Shown: positions 8,826-17,973 of the stretch, piece after piece
Position numbering within the stretch: the first letter of the stretch is position 1
Layout: every line of letters begins with the position of its first letter
Assembly: GCA_902544135.1 (NCBI GenBank)
Contig: CACCBF010000003.1
Location: 62,001-126,000 of the forward strand
Length of the DNA stretch: 64,000 nucleotides
Direction of reading: 5' to 3'
Source of the DNA: an uncultured Pelagibacteraceae bacterium
Lineage (GTDB): Bacteria > Pseudomonadota > Alphaproteobacteria > Pelagibacterales > Pelagibacteraceae
Notes under the pieces: model-generated
What the model was told of the DNA's origin: nothing
What the model saw: only the letters and a program-made list of their open reading frames with translations
Databases searched by the model: none
Translations under genes and position numbers: made by a program

Positions 8826-10120
8826 AAAAGTTTTTAATTATCATTCTTAGTAATTTATTTATAATTTCTAATTTAAATGCTGAAACATTTACTGCAGCTT
8901 TAAAAAAAGCTTATAAAAATAATTCTGAATTAAATGCTGAAAGAGAAAATATCAGTATTTCAGAACAAGAGCTCAAAATTTCAATGAGTTCATATTTTCC
9001 AACTATTACTTTAGAGGGATCAAAAAGCCAAAATGATACAGACAAATTAACCAATAGAAATGGGTCGAATGCTTCAATTACTGATGTAGATACAAAGACT
9101 AAATCTATTTCAGTTACTCAAACATTATTTGATTTTGGTAGAGGCGCTGATTTGTCAAAAAGTAAAATTGGTATCAACTTAGCGAAAGCGAAACTTTTAA
9201 AAAAAGAGCAAGATATTTTATATAAAACTGTAGCAGCATATACTGGATTAATTTCAGCAAAAGAAAAATTAGAGATTAATAGAGCTAACGTTGAGCTTCT
9301 AAGTAGACAAGTTGAAACTGATAGAATTAGACTTGAAAGAGGTCAAATTAGTTTATCGGATGTTTCACAATCAGAGTCATCATTAGCTGGTGCAGAAGCA
9401 AGTTTCATTCAAGCACAAAGTGACCTTTTAACTAGCAAGTTGAATTATGAAAATATTATTGGACCTTTAGGTAATGCTCAGTCATTAGATAAAAGTTCAA
9501 TAATGAGTTACCAAATACCAGGCAGTTTAAATTCAGCTATTGAACAATCTAAAAAAAGTAATCCAGATTTAATTATTGCTGAAATGGAATATGAACAATC
9601 GAAAAAAGATACATCGATTGCAAGATCAGAATTAGTACCAACTGCAAAATTATCTTTAGAAAAGTCGTATTCAGACGACTTAAGTGCTACTTACGATGAG
9701 AGAGATAAAGAAACTTTAAAAGCAACTGTTACTTGGCCATTTTATTCAGGTGGAAAAAATCTGGCATCTTTAAATAAAAATAAGAATATAGAAAATAGAT
9801 CACGTTTAACTTTAGATAGTGAGATTAAACAAAATCAAACTAATGTAGCAAGCGCATGGTCAAACTTTCAATCAAATAAAAGTTTACTTAACTCTGTTCA
9901 ATTGCAAGTAAGAGCAGCAGAAATTGCTAATGAAGGTATTACAGCAGAATATAATAGCGGTTCTTCTGGCAGAACTACTCTTGAAGTTATTCAATCTAAT
10001 TCTCTTTTATTGAATGCTCAAATTTCTTTAGCCGATTCTGAGAGAAACTTTATTCTTTCTCAATTTAATTTGCTTAAATCTATTGGCTTGCTTAATAGTG
10101 AATATTTAAAGATTAATTAA
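8822..10120 (+). CDS. tolC: TolC-family outer membrane efflux protein
   Basis: A 432-residue protein with a signal peptide (residues 1-20, cleavage after NLNA) and two outer-membrane efflux repeats. The N-terminal AYKNNSELNAERENI and the later SKKSNPDLIIAEMEYE are the paired repeat starts of the TolC fold; FDFGRGADL and FYSGGKN mark the beta-strand insertions. It forms a trimeric channel joined to inner-membrane pumps for type I secretion or drug efflux. No partner is adjacent, as is usual for TolC. It overlaps the kinase gene by 4 bases. Confidence 0.9.
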   Translation: MKKFLIIILSNLFIISNLNAETFTAALKKAYKNNSELNAERENISISEQELKISMSSYFPTITLEGSKSQNDTDKLTNRNGSNASITDVDTKTKSISVTQTLFDFGRGADLSKSKIGINLAKAKLLKKEQDILYKTVAAYTGLISAKEKLEINRANVELLSRQVETDRIRLERGQISLSDVSQSESSLAGAEASFIQAQSDLLTSKLNYENIIGPLGNAQSLDKSSIMSYQIPGSLNSAIEQSKKSNPDLIIAEMEYEQSKKDTSIARSELVPTAKLSLEKSYSDDLSATYDERDKETLKATVTWPFYSGGKNLASLNKNKNIENRSRLTLDSEIKQNQTNVASAWSNFQSNKSLLNSVQLQVRAAEIANEGITAEYNSGSSGRTTLEVIQSNSLLLNAQISLADSERNFILSQFNLLKSIGLLNSEYLKIN

Positions 10121-10127
10121 TAATTAT

Positions 10128-10328
10128 TTAAAAATCAAAGAACTGCTCTAGGAAGCTTAATTTTTTCTTTCTAAAATAAAACTTTACTATTGTTCCTGGA
10201 TATTCATTTTGCGGTTCATTATTGATTAAAAATAAATCCCAACCTTCATGAGCCATTTTATTTAAAAATTCATCTTCAGGCATTCCAACTCTATCTATAT
10301 CAAAAACTGAATAAGTATAATTTTGCAT
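10128..10328 (-). CDS. Small DUF4177-like protein
   Basis: Sixty-six residues from the ATG at 10328, which has GGAAA four bases upstream. A longer frame to 10397 would run through the GC-rich hairpin and into the end of the upstream gene, giving a low-complexity extension that I reject. The pattern YTYSVFDID, then LNKMAHEGWDLFLIN, then VKFYFRKKK matches small DUF4177-type proteins, in which a strand, a helix and EGWEL precede a final strand. No function is known. It is the last gene of the islet upstream of recA and is convergent with tolC. Confidence 0.55.
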   Translation of the reverse strand: MQNYTYSVFDIDRVGMPEDEFLNKMAHEGWDLFLINNEPQNEYPGTIVKFYFRKKKLSFLEQFFDF

Positions 10329-10344
10329 TTTATTTCCTTTTTTT

Positions 10345-10370
10345 GGAGGGGTTTGCGCGCTTCCCCCTCC
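10345..10370. repeat. GC-rich hairpin between islet genes
   Basis: GGAGGGG at 10345-10351 pairs with CCCCTCC at 10364-10370 across a 12-base loop containing GCGCGC. It sits between the stop of the GIY-YIG gene and the start of the 66-residue gene. On the transcribed minus strand it is followed by A residues rather than a U-run, so it is not a standard terminator. It stands out sharply from the A+T-rich surroundings. Confidence 0.55.
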
Positions 10371-10377
10371 AGCATGT

Positions 10378-11073
10378 TTAGTTGGTGCTTCTCCCATTTT
10401 GATAGTTGTAAGGGGGAAGCTGACCTACATCTCTCAGATATTTTTGTAAATGGTATGTTTCCCATGATTTTCTTTCATCATCTGAAAGATTATTCATTAA
10501 AGAATACCTTACCTCATCAAAAGGAATGTTATCCCTTTGATATTCTTTGCATCTTCGATGTAAGTTTCCAGTTTCACCTATCCTTTGTATGTTCTCGCGA
10601 AATACAAGCTGATAGATACATTTAACCTCAGGAAGATTGTCTACTTTTCGAGTTCTGGTCTCAAACTGAGGTGCAAGAGGAAAATACCAAGTATTTATTG
10701 TATTATCTTTTTCTAAGAAAATACGTCTTTCACTCTTCTTCTTGCTGGCCAGTAGTTTCGCTCTCGGTATCTGATTAAAGATTGTACTTGTAGCTGAAAC
10801 CATGCACCCATTAGCTTTATGCATTCTTATGGGGCAGTTCTCATCACTGACAGGGTCATTGTTAAATTCAACATAGACCCTCAAGGCTTCCTGAATATCG
10901 ATACCATCCTCAACTGATAAGATGCAATTTTGGTATTTATTTATATCAAGCTCATCGACTGCGCTTGCACTAAAGTATATACCGGTGCTTCTTATTGTTA
11001 TTGATGGTCGATCTAATAGAAAATGAGACATACGCCTCAATCTTCTAAGTTTAGTTTTAACGACTTCAGTCAT
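10378..11073 (-). CDS. Protein with C-terminal GIY-YIG nuclease-like domain
   Basis: A 231-residue protein. The C-terminal part resembles a GIY-YIG domain with variant motifs: CIY at 152-154, RIG at 164-166 followed by ETGNLHRR with Arg173/174, and WETYHLQKY with a candidate metal-binding Glu205; PYN at 221-223 matches the late conserved Asn. The first 145 residues match nothing I know. If active it would nick or cut DNA, but both name-giving motifs deviate and activity is uncertain. By my count bases 10621-10920 are about 39% G+C, higher than neighbours such as tolC, a sign of acquisition. Its ATG overlaps the stop of the preceding gene (TAATG). Confidence 0.6.
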   Translation of the reverse strand: MTEVVKTKLRRLRRMSHFLLDRPSITIRSTGIYFSASAVDELDINKYQNCILSVEDGIDIQEALRVYVEFNNDPVSDENCPIRMHKANGCMVSATSTIFNQIPRAKLLASKKKSERRIFLEKDNTINTWYFPLAPQFETRTRKVDNLPEVKCIYQLVFRENIQRIGETGNLHRRCKEYQRDNIPFDEVRYSLMNNLSDDERKSWETYHLQKYLRDVGQLPPYNYQNGRSTN

Positions 11074-11444
11074 TAGTTTAACTCCTTTCTACCTATAGGG
11101 GTTGGAATAGTTGCAGAAAAATTAACGATTACTTGAGGCTCTTCAGGCTTAAGATCACCCTCAATTTCAGTCATCTCAAGAATAACTGGATCGTTAATTT
11201 GAATTGAATTTAAATCAATTCCACCAGTGTAGTCTTCAGCAACATTTTCTACTTTTTTTCTGAAAGACTCAAACATTCTCATCCTCCAGTTTAAATTATC
11301 TAGAACGGTTCTTTCTGATACTACAACTGAATGCATCATCAAAACTTTACCATCTAGATTTTTCACAGAACTTAACTCTTCGTAATTAGCTCCGTAACTG
11401 TTGTCCCTTTTTTTAGGCATAGGGATGCCCTTAGCATGTTTCAT
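11073..11444 (-). CDS. Unrecognised 123-residue islet protein
   Basis: A soluble, acidic-tailed protein that I do not recognise. The N terminus is basic (MKHAKGIPMPKKRDN); the middle VLDNLNWRMRMFESFRKKV suggests an amphipathic helix; the C-terminal third is proline and glutamate rich and ends in what look like beta strands. The start is well supported by AGGAG five bases before the ATG. Its stop overlaps the start of the GIY-YIG gene by one base, so the two are translationally coupled and probably act together. Confidence 0.6.
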   Translation of the reverse strand: MKHAKGIPMPKKRDNSYGANYEELSSVKNLDGKVLMMHSVVVSERTVLDNLNWRMRMFESFRKKVENVAEDYTGGIDLNSIQINDPVILEMTEIEGDLKPEEPQVIVNFSATIPTPIGRKELN

Positions 11445-11485
11445 GCTTTCTCCTTTTGTTGAGTTTTAAGGCTTGATTATTTTTA

Positions 11486-11518
11486 ATTGTGAGGTATTAA
11501 CTACCTTGTACACACAAT
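11486..11518. promoter_or_regulatory. Dyad-symmetric candidate operator upstream of the islet operon
   Basis: ATTGTG at 11486-11491 is inverted as CACAAT at 11513-11518, and inside them AGGTA at 11492-11496 is inverted as TACCT at 11502-11506 around TTAAC. The element lies 42-74 bases before the start codon of the 123-residue gene, in the only sizeable gap inside the islet, so it may control the three downstream genes. It could equally fold as an RNA hairpin in the leader. Confidence 0.35.
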
Positions 11519-11558
11519 ATTAGTCACTCAACATTAGCCAACATAATTCTTAAATTCA

Positions 11559-12584
11559 TCAATCGTCTTTAGGGTCAATGTAATCTGAAATATCAGGTCT
11601 CCACATTAATTCCCCATCCTCTACAATTTCATCAATAGCTTTATTAACGTAATTATCTAATTCCTCTTGATCTACTAATTCTTCAATATTAGTTTTTACT
11701 AAAGTAATTTTAGATTTATCAAAATTATGACAGTTACTCTCAACATATTCTTTATAATGATCCTCAAAATTTTTCTCAACTTCGGACATATCATCTGTAT
11801 AATCATCAGATGACCATGGCTTATCATTAATTAATTTTAAAAGTCTTTGTTTTGGATATTTAGTTTCATATTGAAATGTAAGGGATGAAGTTTTGTAATC
11901 ATTAAAGGAAAAAATTGCGTAGTTTTTTGACAAAACATCAGAAACAAGTAAGCCACTTTCATCATGATAATACCAACCTAAATGATGGTGATTATAGTTA
12001 TTTGCGTATAAGTAAATTTTCTTATCATTTAACTCTTCGATAAGAAAAGAAAAATTTGAAGCAACATCTAAAGAATCTAAATCTTTTTCTATATTTTCAT
12101 AATCATTAATATTTTTAGTTTTCTTGGTATTTTTGAATTCAAAATAAATATTTTTAAATTCTTTAACTATTTTCTTAATTATATCTATTTGCTCTTTATC
12201 AGTTTTGTTTGGGTAAAATGTATTTTGAAATTTAGATTGTTTAATAATATTTGAAATTTGCTCATAATTATTTATTTTATGTAAATAAATTTTATTTGAA
12301 AAATTTTTGTAGTTATCTTTATTAAGTTCAGTATTTATTTTATCTAAAGTAATATCATCCACATAAACATTATCCTTATTTCCAAATTTATTTTTTAAAT
12401 ATCCATCAAAAAATTCAGCTATTCTCTCTAAATCAGCAAAGCTAATTTTTTCACCACCCTCAGCTCTCTGATATTGACGATAACTTAAATTCAAACCTTT
12501 TCCTCTAAGCTCTTTCTGAGTTAATTGAGCTTTCTCCCTCAGCTTTTTAATAGCCTCTTTGTTTGGTGTTACGTTTCTTTTCAT
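11559..12584 (-). CDS. XRE-type helix-turn-helix regulator with unknown C-terminal region
   Basis: A 341-residue protein. Residues about 8-60 form an XRE/Cro helix-turn-helix: EAIKKLREKAQLTQKELRGK, then LSYRQYQRAEGGEKIS and DLERIAEFF. The remaining 280 residues are highly charged, rich in Lys, Asn and Asp and unlike families I recognise; they contain a GWYYHDESG segment that may be a small sensing domain. It is divergent from recA, with repeats in the shared spacer that could be its own operator. It is probably the regulator of the islet genes behind it. Its base composition is as A+T rich as the host genes. Confidence 0.7.
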   Translation of the reverse strand: MKRNVTPNKEAIKKLREKAQLTQKELRGKGLNLSYRQYQRAEGGEKISFADLERIAEFFDGYLKNKFGNKDNVYVDDITLDKINTELNKDNYKNFSNKIYLHKINNYEQISNIIKQSKFQNTFYPNKTDKEQIDIIKKIVKEFKNIYFEFKNTKKTKNINDYENIEKDLDSLDVASNFSFLIEELNDKKIYLYANNYNHHHLGWYYHDESGLLVSDVLSKNYAIFSFNDYKTSSLTFQYETKYPKQRLLKLINDKPWSSDDYTDDMSEVEKNFEDHYKEYVESNCHNFDKSKITLVKTNIEELVDQEELDNYVNKAIDEIVEDGELMWRPDISDYIDPKDD

Positions 12585-12587
12585 AAT

Positions 12588-12616
12588 CTTATCATATAAA
12601 CACTAAATACGATAAG
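12588..12616. promoter_or_regulatory. Inverted repeat at the XRE gene promoter
   Basis: CTTATC at 12588-12593 is inverted as GATAAG at 12611-12616, separated by 17 A+T-rich bases, immediately upstream of the XRE start codon at 12584. The arrangement fits an autoregulatory site over the promoter, but no binding protein is known. Confidence 0.35.
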
Positions 12617-12620
12617 TCAA

Positions 12621-12671
12621 CGCCAACTATACGCCAATTATTCTCTATCATAAATTATTATAAATGGCGTA
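12621..12671. promoter_or_regulatory. CGCCAA repeat cluster between XRE gene and recA
   Basis: CGCCAACTAT at 12621-12630 is repeated as CGCCAATTAT at 12632-12641, one helical turn apart. TACGCCA at 12630-12636 is also inverted perfectly as TGGCGTA at 12665-12671. Such a direct-plus-inverted arrangement in a divergent spacer is typical of an operator for a dimeric or tetrameric repressor; the adjacent XRE protein is the natural candidate. Confidence 0.5.
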
Positions 12672-12716
12672 TTTATCATATTTAAATCATATCTTTTTTA
12701 AAATGCTTGCAAATGA

Positions 12717-12731
12717 GAACAAAAGTAGTAC
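12717..12731 (+). promoter_or_regulatory. Imperfect SOS box upstream of recA
   Basis: GAAC, seven bases, GTAC: one mismatch from GAAC-N7-GAAC, the other-strand reading of the LexA consensus. It lies 51 bases before the recA ATG, just downstream of TTGCAA at 12707-12712, a possible -35 element. The nearby perfect box at umuD makes LexA control plausible. Confidence 0.45.
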
Positions 12732-12782
12732 AGAATAATATTATGATTCGAGTGTTAATAATTAATAAAAAGGAAGCTTTAA

Positions 12783-13931
12783 ATGACAAAGAATAATTTA
12801 AAAGTAGTTAAGTCTGCTAAAAATCAAGAATTGGAAAATAAAGAAAAAAATAAGGCTTTAGAAGCTGCAATAAGCCAAATCACAGATAATTTTGGAAAAG
12901 GTTCAGTAATGAAGCTCGGTGAAAAAAGAGCTATGGATATCGAGTCGGTATCTACTGGATCTTTAAGTTTAGATTTAGCTTTAGGAATAGGTGGATTACC
13001 TAAAGGCAGAATTATTGAAGTTTATGGACCAGAATCTTCTGGAAAAACAACATTAGCATTACAAGTTGTTGCTGAAGCTCAAAAAGCAGGTGGAATTTGT
13101 GCATTTGTTGATGCAGAGCATGCTTTAGATCCAGTTTACGCAAAGAAATTAGGTGTAAATACTGAAGAGCTTTTAATCTCACAACCAGATGCAGGTGAGC
13201 AAGCTTTAGAAATTGCTGATACGCTAGTAAAATCAGGCTCTATTTCAGTTATCGTAATTGACTCTGTTGCAGCTTTAACTCCAAAAGCTGAGATTGAAGG
13301 AGAGATGGGTGATCATCATGTTGGTCTTCAATCAAGATTAATGAGTCAGGCTTTAAGAAAATTAACTGGTTCAATTTCGAACACAAACACGATGATGATT
13401 TTTATTAACCAAATTAGAATGAAAATTGGAGTTATGTTTGGAAGTCCAGAAACAACATCAGGTGGAAATGCACTTAAATTTTATTCGTCTGTAAGAATGG
13501 ACATTAGAAGAATTGGTGCCATCAAAGATAAAGATGAAATTATTGGTAACACTACAAGAGTGAAAGTAGTTAAGAATAAAGTTGCACCACCATTTAAAGT
13601 TGTTGAGTTTGACTTAATGTATGGCAAAGGAATTAGTAAAATGGGTGAGTTAGTCGACCTAGGTGCTAAAGCTGATATTATTGAAAAATCAGGAGCATGG
13701 TATGCTTATAAGGGTGAAAAGATAGGTCAAGGTAGAGAAAATGCAAAAACTTATCTTGCACAAAACCCTAATGTTGCTGCAGAAATAGAAATGGCAATTA
13801 GAGAAAAAGCTGGTGTGATTTCAAAGAAAATTGAGGGAAATCCATTAAGTCCTGAAAAAATCGAAAAGGAGAAGAAAGTAGCCGAAAATGAAGAGGCTGC
13901 AAAAGAGACTACTCCTACCAAAAAGAACTAG
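12783..13931 (+). CDS. recA: Recombinase RecA
   Basis: A 382-residue RecA. Walker A GPESSGKT is at residues 82-89, followed by the [12 protein letters not shown] and [19 protein letters not shown] blocks and the DNA-binding loop [10 protein letters not shown], all at normal spacing. It forms filaments on single-stranded DNA for homologous recombination and, in cells with LexA and UmuD, stimulates their self-cleavage. The N-terminal lead of about 30 residues and the Lys/Glu-rich tail are slightly extended relative to E. coli. A strong terminator hairpin follows. An imperfect SOS box precedes it. Confidence 0.98.
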   Translation: MTKNNLKVVKSAKNQELENKEKNKALEAAISQITDNFGKGSVMKLGEKRAMDIESVSTGSLSLDLALGIGGLPKGRIIEVYGPESSGKTTLALQVVAEAQKAGGICAFVDAEHALDPVYAKKLGVNTEELLISQPDAGEQALEIADTLVKSGSISVIVIDSVAALTPKAEIEGEMGDHHVGLQSRLMSQALRKLTGSISNTNTMMIFINQIRMKIGVMFGSPETTSGGNALKFYSSVRMDIRRIGAIKDKDEIIGNTTRVKVVKNKVAPPFKVVEFDLMYGKGISKMGELVDLGAKADIIEKSGAWYAYKGEKIGQGRENAKTYLAQNPNVAAEIEMAIREKAGVISKKIEGNPLSPEKIEKEKKVAENEEAAKETTPTKKN

Positions 13932-13955
13932 AATTAAAGGTCATCTTTAAATTAT

Positions 13956-13980
13956 AAAGGCGCTTATAATAAGCGCCTTT
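13956..13980 (+). terminator. Terminator hairpin after recA
   Basis: AAAGGCGCTTA at 13956-13966 pairs perfectly with TAAGCGCCTTT at 13970-13980 around a TAA loop, an 11-base-pair stem ending in T residues. It lies 25 bases after the recA stop and separates recA from alaS. Confidence 0.8.
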
Positions 13981-14031
13981 CCCCCTTCATCCCTAACTAG
14001 ACATAAAACAAAAAAGCTGTATTTTAAAAAT

Positions 14032-16698
14032 ATGGCAGACAAATCATTAAATGAAATAAGAAGCACGTTCTTAAAATACTTTGAAAAAAATGATCATAAG
14101 ATTGTTGAGTCTAGTAATTTAGTGCCAAATAATGACCCAACACTAATGTTTGCTAATTCTGGAATGGTGCAATTTAAGAATGTATTTACTGGTTTAGAGA
14201 AAAGAGATTATCAAAGAGCAACCACTTCTCAAAAATGCGTAAGGGCAGGTGGTAAACATAATGATTTAGAAAATGTTGGTTATACCCCAAGACACCATAC
14301 TTTTTTTGAAATGCTAGGAAATTTTTCTTTTGGAGATTATTTTAAAGAAAGAGGAATAGAACTAGCGTGGAATTTGATAACTAAAGACTTTGGCCTTGAT
14401 AAAAATAGGCTTTATGTAACTATTTTTCATGAGGATGACGAGGCTTTTAATTTTTGGAAGAAAATTGCAGGTTTTAGTGATGATAAAATAATTAGAATTG
14501 CAACGTCAGATAACTTCTGGTCAATGGGTGAAACTGGGCCATGTGGTCCTTGTTCAGAAATATTTTACGACCATGGTGATCATTTAAAAGGAGGATTGCC
14601 AGGAACTAAAGATCAAGATGGTGATCGTTTTATTGAAATTTGGAACTTAGTCTTTATGCAGTATGAGCAAGTTTCAAAAGATAAAAGAATAGACCTGCCA
14701 AAACCGTCTGTTGATACAGGAATGGGATTAGAAAGAATTGCAGCTCTTTTACAAGGAACGCACGATAATTATCAAACTGATCATTTTAAGAAATTAATAA
14801 GTTCAATATCTGAAGTAACAAAAGTCAAACAAGAAAATAAAAATATATCAAGTTTTAGAGTAATTGCTGATCACTTAAGAGCAAGCTCATTTCTTTTAGC
14901 TGAAGGTGTTTTACCCTCAAATGAAGGTCGTGGATATGTTCTTAGAAGAATTATGAGAAGAGGTATGAGACACTCTCATTTATTGGGATCTAAAGAACCA
15001 ATATTTTTCAAAATTTTTGAGGCTTTAAAAAATGAAATGTCAGGAAATTATCCAGAGTTAGAAAGATCAGAGTCGTTAATTCGAGAAACGTTAAAAATGG
15101 AAGAGGAAAAATTTTTAGTTTTACTTGATAGAGGAATTAAAATTTTAAATGATGAAATTTCAAAAATAGATAAAGTCTTACCAGGAGATGTAGCGTTCAA
15201 ATTATATGATACTTACGGTTTCCCATTAGATCTTACTGAAGATATTTTAAAAAATAAATCATTGACAGTTGATCAAAAAAAATTTGATCAACTAATGAAA
15301 AATAGCAAAGAACTTGCTAAAAAAAATTGGAAAGGTTCAGGTGACAGTTCAGAAGAAGCAATTTGGTTTTCAATCAAAGATAAAATTGGTCCAACTGAAT
15401 TTTTAGGTTACGAGTCTAACCAATCAGAGGGAGTTATATTAAATTTGATTAAGGAAAGCAGTGAGGTTAAATCATTATCCACCGGTGAAGAAGGAATGAT
15501 AATAACAAATCAAACTCCTTTTTATGGTGAGTCTGGTGGACAACTTGGAGACAAAGGCACAATAGTTTCAGGAAACTCAGTTTTTGAGGTAGAGGATACA
15601 CAGAAGAAACTTGGTAATTTATTTGTTCATTATGGTTCGTTAAAAACAGGCTCAATAAAAGTTGGTGATGCTGTTGAATTAAAAATTGATATTGAAAGAA
15701 GAGCAAATCTAAAAGCTTATCATTCAGCAACACATCTTCTTCATGAGTCTTTAAGACAAACACTTGGAAAACATGTTATGCAAAAAGGTTCACTTGTTGC
15801 ACCAGATCGATTGCGATTTGATTTTAGTCATATGAAACCAATCACAGATAAAGAGCTAGAAACTATTGATAAATTGGTAAATGATTATGTAAAAAATAAT
15901 ACTGAAGTGACCACTAGAATTATGACACCAAAGGCAGCTATTGAAAAAGGTGCTCTAGCATTTTTTGGAGAAAAGTATGGTGAGGAAGTAAGGGTGGTAT
16001 CTATGGGCAAAGAAAAAGAAGCATATTTTTCAACAGAATTATGCGGCGGAACCCACGTTAAAAACACTGGTGATATTGGAAAATTTAAAACTGTAAGTCA
16101 GTCCTCTATAGCAGCAGGTGTTAGAAGAGTAGAAGCATTGAGAGAAAAACAATTAGATGAATACATAAAGAATAAAGAAAAGGCATCAACGCTTTCAATT
16201 CAGAAAGATGAGGAGACAATTAAAGAATTATCATCCCAAATAAAAAAACTTGGTGGTAAGCCAAATATAGAGAGTAAAGATCTTAAGGAAGTTATCAAAA
16301 ATCTTACAAGACAATTAGAGCAACTTAATGTGAGTTCAGTCTTAAAAGATAAAACAAAAAATATTATCAATGATCAAAAAATTAAAGATATAAAAGTAAG
16401 ATTTCAAAAAGTTATTGATCTACCACCAAAAGATTTAAGAAAACTTGTTGATAATGGAAAAAAAGAATTAGGTGATGGCATAATAATTGTATTTGCTACT
16501 AATGAGGATAAAGTTGGATTAGCTGTAGGTATTACAGAAAAATTAGTTGATAAATATGATGCAGTTCAATTTGCTAAATTAGGTTCGGAGACTATTGGTG
16601 GTAAAGGTGGAGGCGGCAGAAAAGATTTCGCACAAGCTGGTGGTCAGGATCATACTAAAATTGATGAAGCTTTTGAAAAGATAAAGTCTTTAATTTAA
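14032..16698 (+). CDS. alaS: Alanine--tRNA ligase
   Basis: An 888-residue class II synthetase of full length. The N-terminal catalytic domain carries [11 protein letters not shown], the GHDGH-region equivalents and [14 protein letters not shown]; the editing domain carries [11 protein letters not shown] and the CGGTH zinc motif; the C-terminal C-Ala domain ends with the [14 protein letters not shown] block. It charges tRNA-Ala and clears mischarged Ser/Gly. It follows recA, as in many alphaproteobacteria, and its stop overlaps convergent icd by 9 bases. Confidence 0.98.
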   Translation: MADKSLNEIRSTFLKYFEKNDHKIVESSNLVPNNDPTLMFANSGMVQFKNVFTGLEKRDYQRATTSQKCVRAGGKHNDLENVGYTPRHHTFFEMLGNFSFGDYFKERGIELAWNLITKDFGLDKNRLYVTIFHEDDEAFNFWKKIAGFSDDKIIRIATSDNFWSMGETGPCGPCSEIFYDHGDHLKGGLPGTKDQDGDRFIEIWNLVFMQYEQVSKDKRIDLPKPSVDTGMGLERIAALLQGTHDNYQTDHFKKLISSISEVTKVKQENKNISSFRVIADHLRASSFLLAEGVLPSNEGRGYVLRRIMRRGMRHSHLLGSKEPIFFKIFEALKNEMSGNYPELERSESLIRETLKMEEEKFLVLLDRGIKILNDEISKIDKVLPGDVAFKLYDTYGFPLDLTEDILKNKSLTVDQKKFDQLMKNSKELAKKNWKGSGDSSEEAIWFSIKDKIGPTEFLGYESNQSEGVILNLIKESSEVKSLSTGEEGMIITNQTPFYGESGGQLGDKGTIVSGNSVFEVEDTQKKLGNLFVHYGSLKTGSIKVGDAVELKIDIERRANLKAYHSATHLLHESLRQTLGKHVMQKGSLVAPDRLRFDFSHMKPITDKELETIDKLVNDYVKNNTEVTTRIMTPKAAIEKGALAFFGEKYGEEVRVVSMGKEKEAYFSTELCGGTHVKNTGDIGKFKTVSQSSIAAGVRRVEALREKQLDEYIKNKEKASTLSIQKDEETIKELSSQIKKLGGKPNIESKDLKEVIKNLTRQLEQLNVSSVLKDKTKNIINDQKIKDIKVRFQKVIDLPPKDLRKLVDNGKKELGDGIIIVFATNEDKVGLAVGITEKLVDKYDAVQFAKLGSETIGGKGGGGRKDFAQAGGQDHTKIDEAFEKIKSLI

Positions 16699-17904
16699 TC
16701 TTTTTTTCAAATTACTATCAATTACATCCAAAAACTGATTAGTAGTCAAATACTTACTTGATGGTCCTATTAATATTGCAAGATCTTTAGTCATCGAACC
16801 ATTTTCAACACATTCGACACAAACCTTTTCAATAGTATTAGCAAAATTTATAAGTTCATCATTTCCATCTAATTTACCCCGATGAGCTAAGCCTCTAGTC
16901 CACGCAAATATAGATGCAATAGGGTTTGTGGATGTTTCTTTCCCCTGTTGATGCATACGATAATGTCTAGTGACAGTGCCATGAGCTGCTTCGGCCTCCA
17001 TTACTTTACCATCTGGAGTTAGTAACGTACTAGTCATTAGGCCTAAAGAACCATAGCCCTGAGCCATTGTATCAGACTGTACATCACCATCATAATTTTT
17101 ACATGCCCAGATATATTTACCACTCCATTTCATCGCACATGCAACCATGTCATCAATTAATCTGTGTTCGTATGTGATTTTAGCAACATCAAATTGTTTC
17201 TTAAATTCTTCATTGAATACTTTTTCAAAAATGTCCTTAAATCTTCCATCATACTTTTTTAGGATTGTATTCTTAGTTGATAAATATACTGGCCATTTTT
17301 TTATCAATCCATAGCTGAAACAAGATCTAGCAAAATCCTCAATCGATTTATCTAAATTATACATTGAAAGAGCAACTCCTGGACCTGTAAAATTAAATAC
17401 CTCATATTTGATTTCATCTTTGCCATCTTCAGAAGTCCATTTTACTTCCATTTTACCTTTCCCCGGTACTTTAAAATCTGTAGCTCGATATTGATCTCCA
17501 AAAGCGTGTCTTCCAATAATTACAGGATCAGTCCAAGATGGAACAAGTTTTGGAATATTTGAACAAATAATTGGCTCTCTAAAAACTGTGCCTCCAATAA
17601 TATTTCTAATGGTACCATTTGGAGATTTCCACATTTTTTTTAATTTGAATTCTTCTACGCGAGCTTCATCAGGAGTGATTGTTGCACACTTAATTCCTAC
17701 ACCAACTTTTTTAATTGCATTTGCTGCATCAATAGTTATTTGATCATCTGAATTGTCTCTGCTTTTCATACCGAGATCGTAATAATCAATGCCTAAATCT
17801 ATGTAGGGAAGAATTAATTTATTTTTGATAAATTCCCAGATTATTCTGGTCATTTCATCACCATCTAACTCTACAACTGGGTTTTTTACCTTTATTTTGC
17901 TCAC
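16690..17904 (-). CDS. icd: NADP-dependent isocitrate dehydrogenase
   Basis: A 404-residue monomer of the homodimeric, eukaryote-like NADP-IDH subfamily (not the 415-420-residue E. coli type). Visible motifs: [18 protein letters not shown] at the start, [19 protein letters not shown] for substrate binding, [12 protein letters not shown], and the metal-binding [20 protein letters not shown]. It decarboxylates isocitrate to 2-oxoglutarate in the TCA cycle and supplies NADPH. The start is a GTG at 17904. It is convergent with alaS, overlapping by 9 bases. Confidence 0.97.
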   Translation of the reverse strand: MSKIKVKNPVVELDGDEMTRIIWEFIKNKLILPYIDLGIDYYDLGMKSRDNSDDQITIDAANAIKKVGVGIKCATITPDEARVEEFKLKKMWKSPNGTIRNIIGGTVFREPIICSNIPKLVPSWTDPVIIGRHAFGDQYRATDFKVPGKGKMEVKWTSEDGKDEIKYEVFNFTGPGVALSMYNLDKSIEDFARSCFSYGLIKKWPVYLSTKNTILKKYDGRFKDIFEKVFNEEFKKQFDVAKITYEHRLIDDMVACAMKWSGKYIWACKNYDGDVQSDTMAQGYGSLGLMTSTLLTPDGKVMEAEAAHGTVTRHYRMHQQGKETSTNPIASIFAWTRGLAHRGKLDGNDELINFANTIEKVCVECVENGSMTKDLAILIGPSSKYLTTNQFLDVIDSNLKKRLN

Positions 17905-17973
17905 TTTATTTAACTATCTTAATAATTGAATTTCGCAATTTTATATACATATTAATGAAAAATTATCAAATAG

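Noticed and set aside
10329..10397. N-terminal extension of the 66-residue protein back to 10397
   Set aside because: It runs through the GC-rich hairpin and the end of the upstream gene; the ATG at 10328 has a proper GGAAA site.
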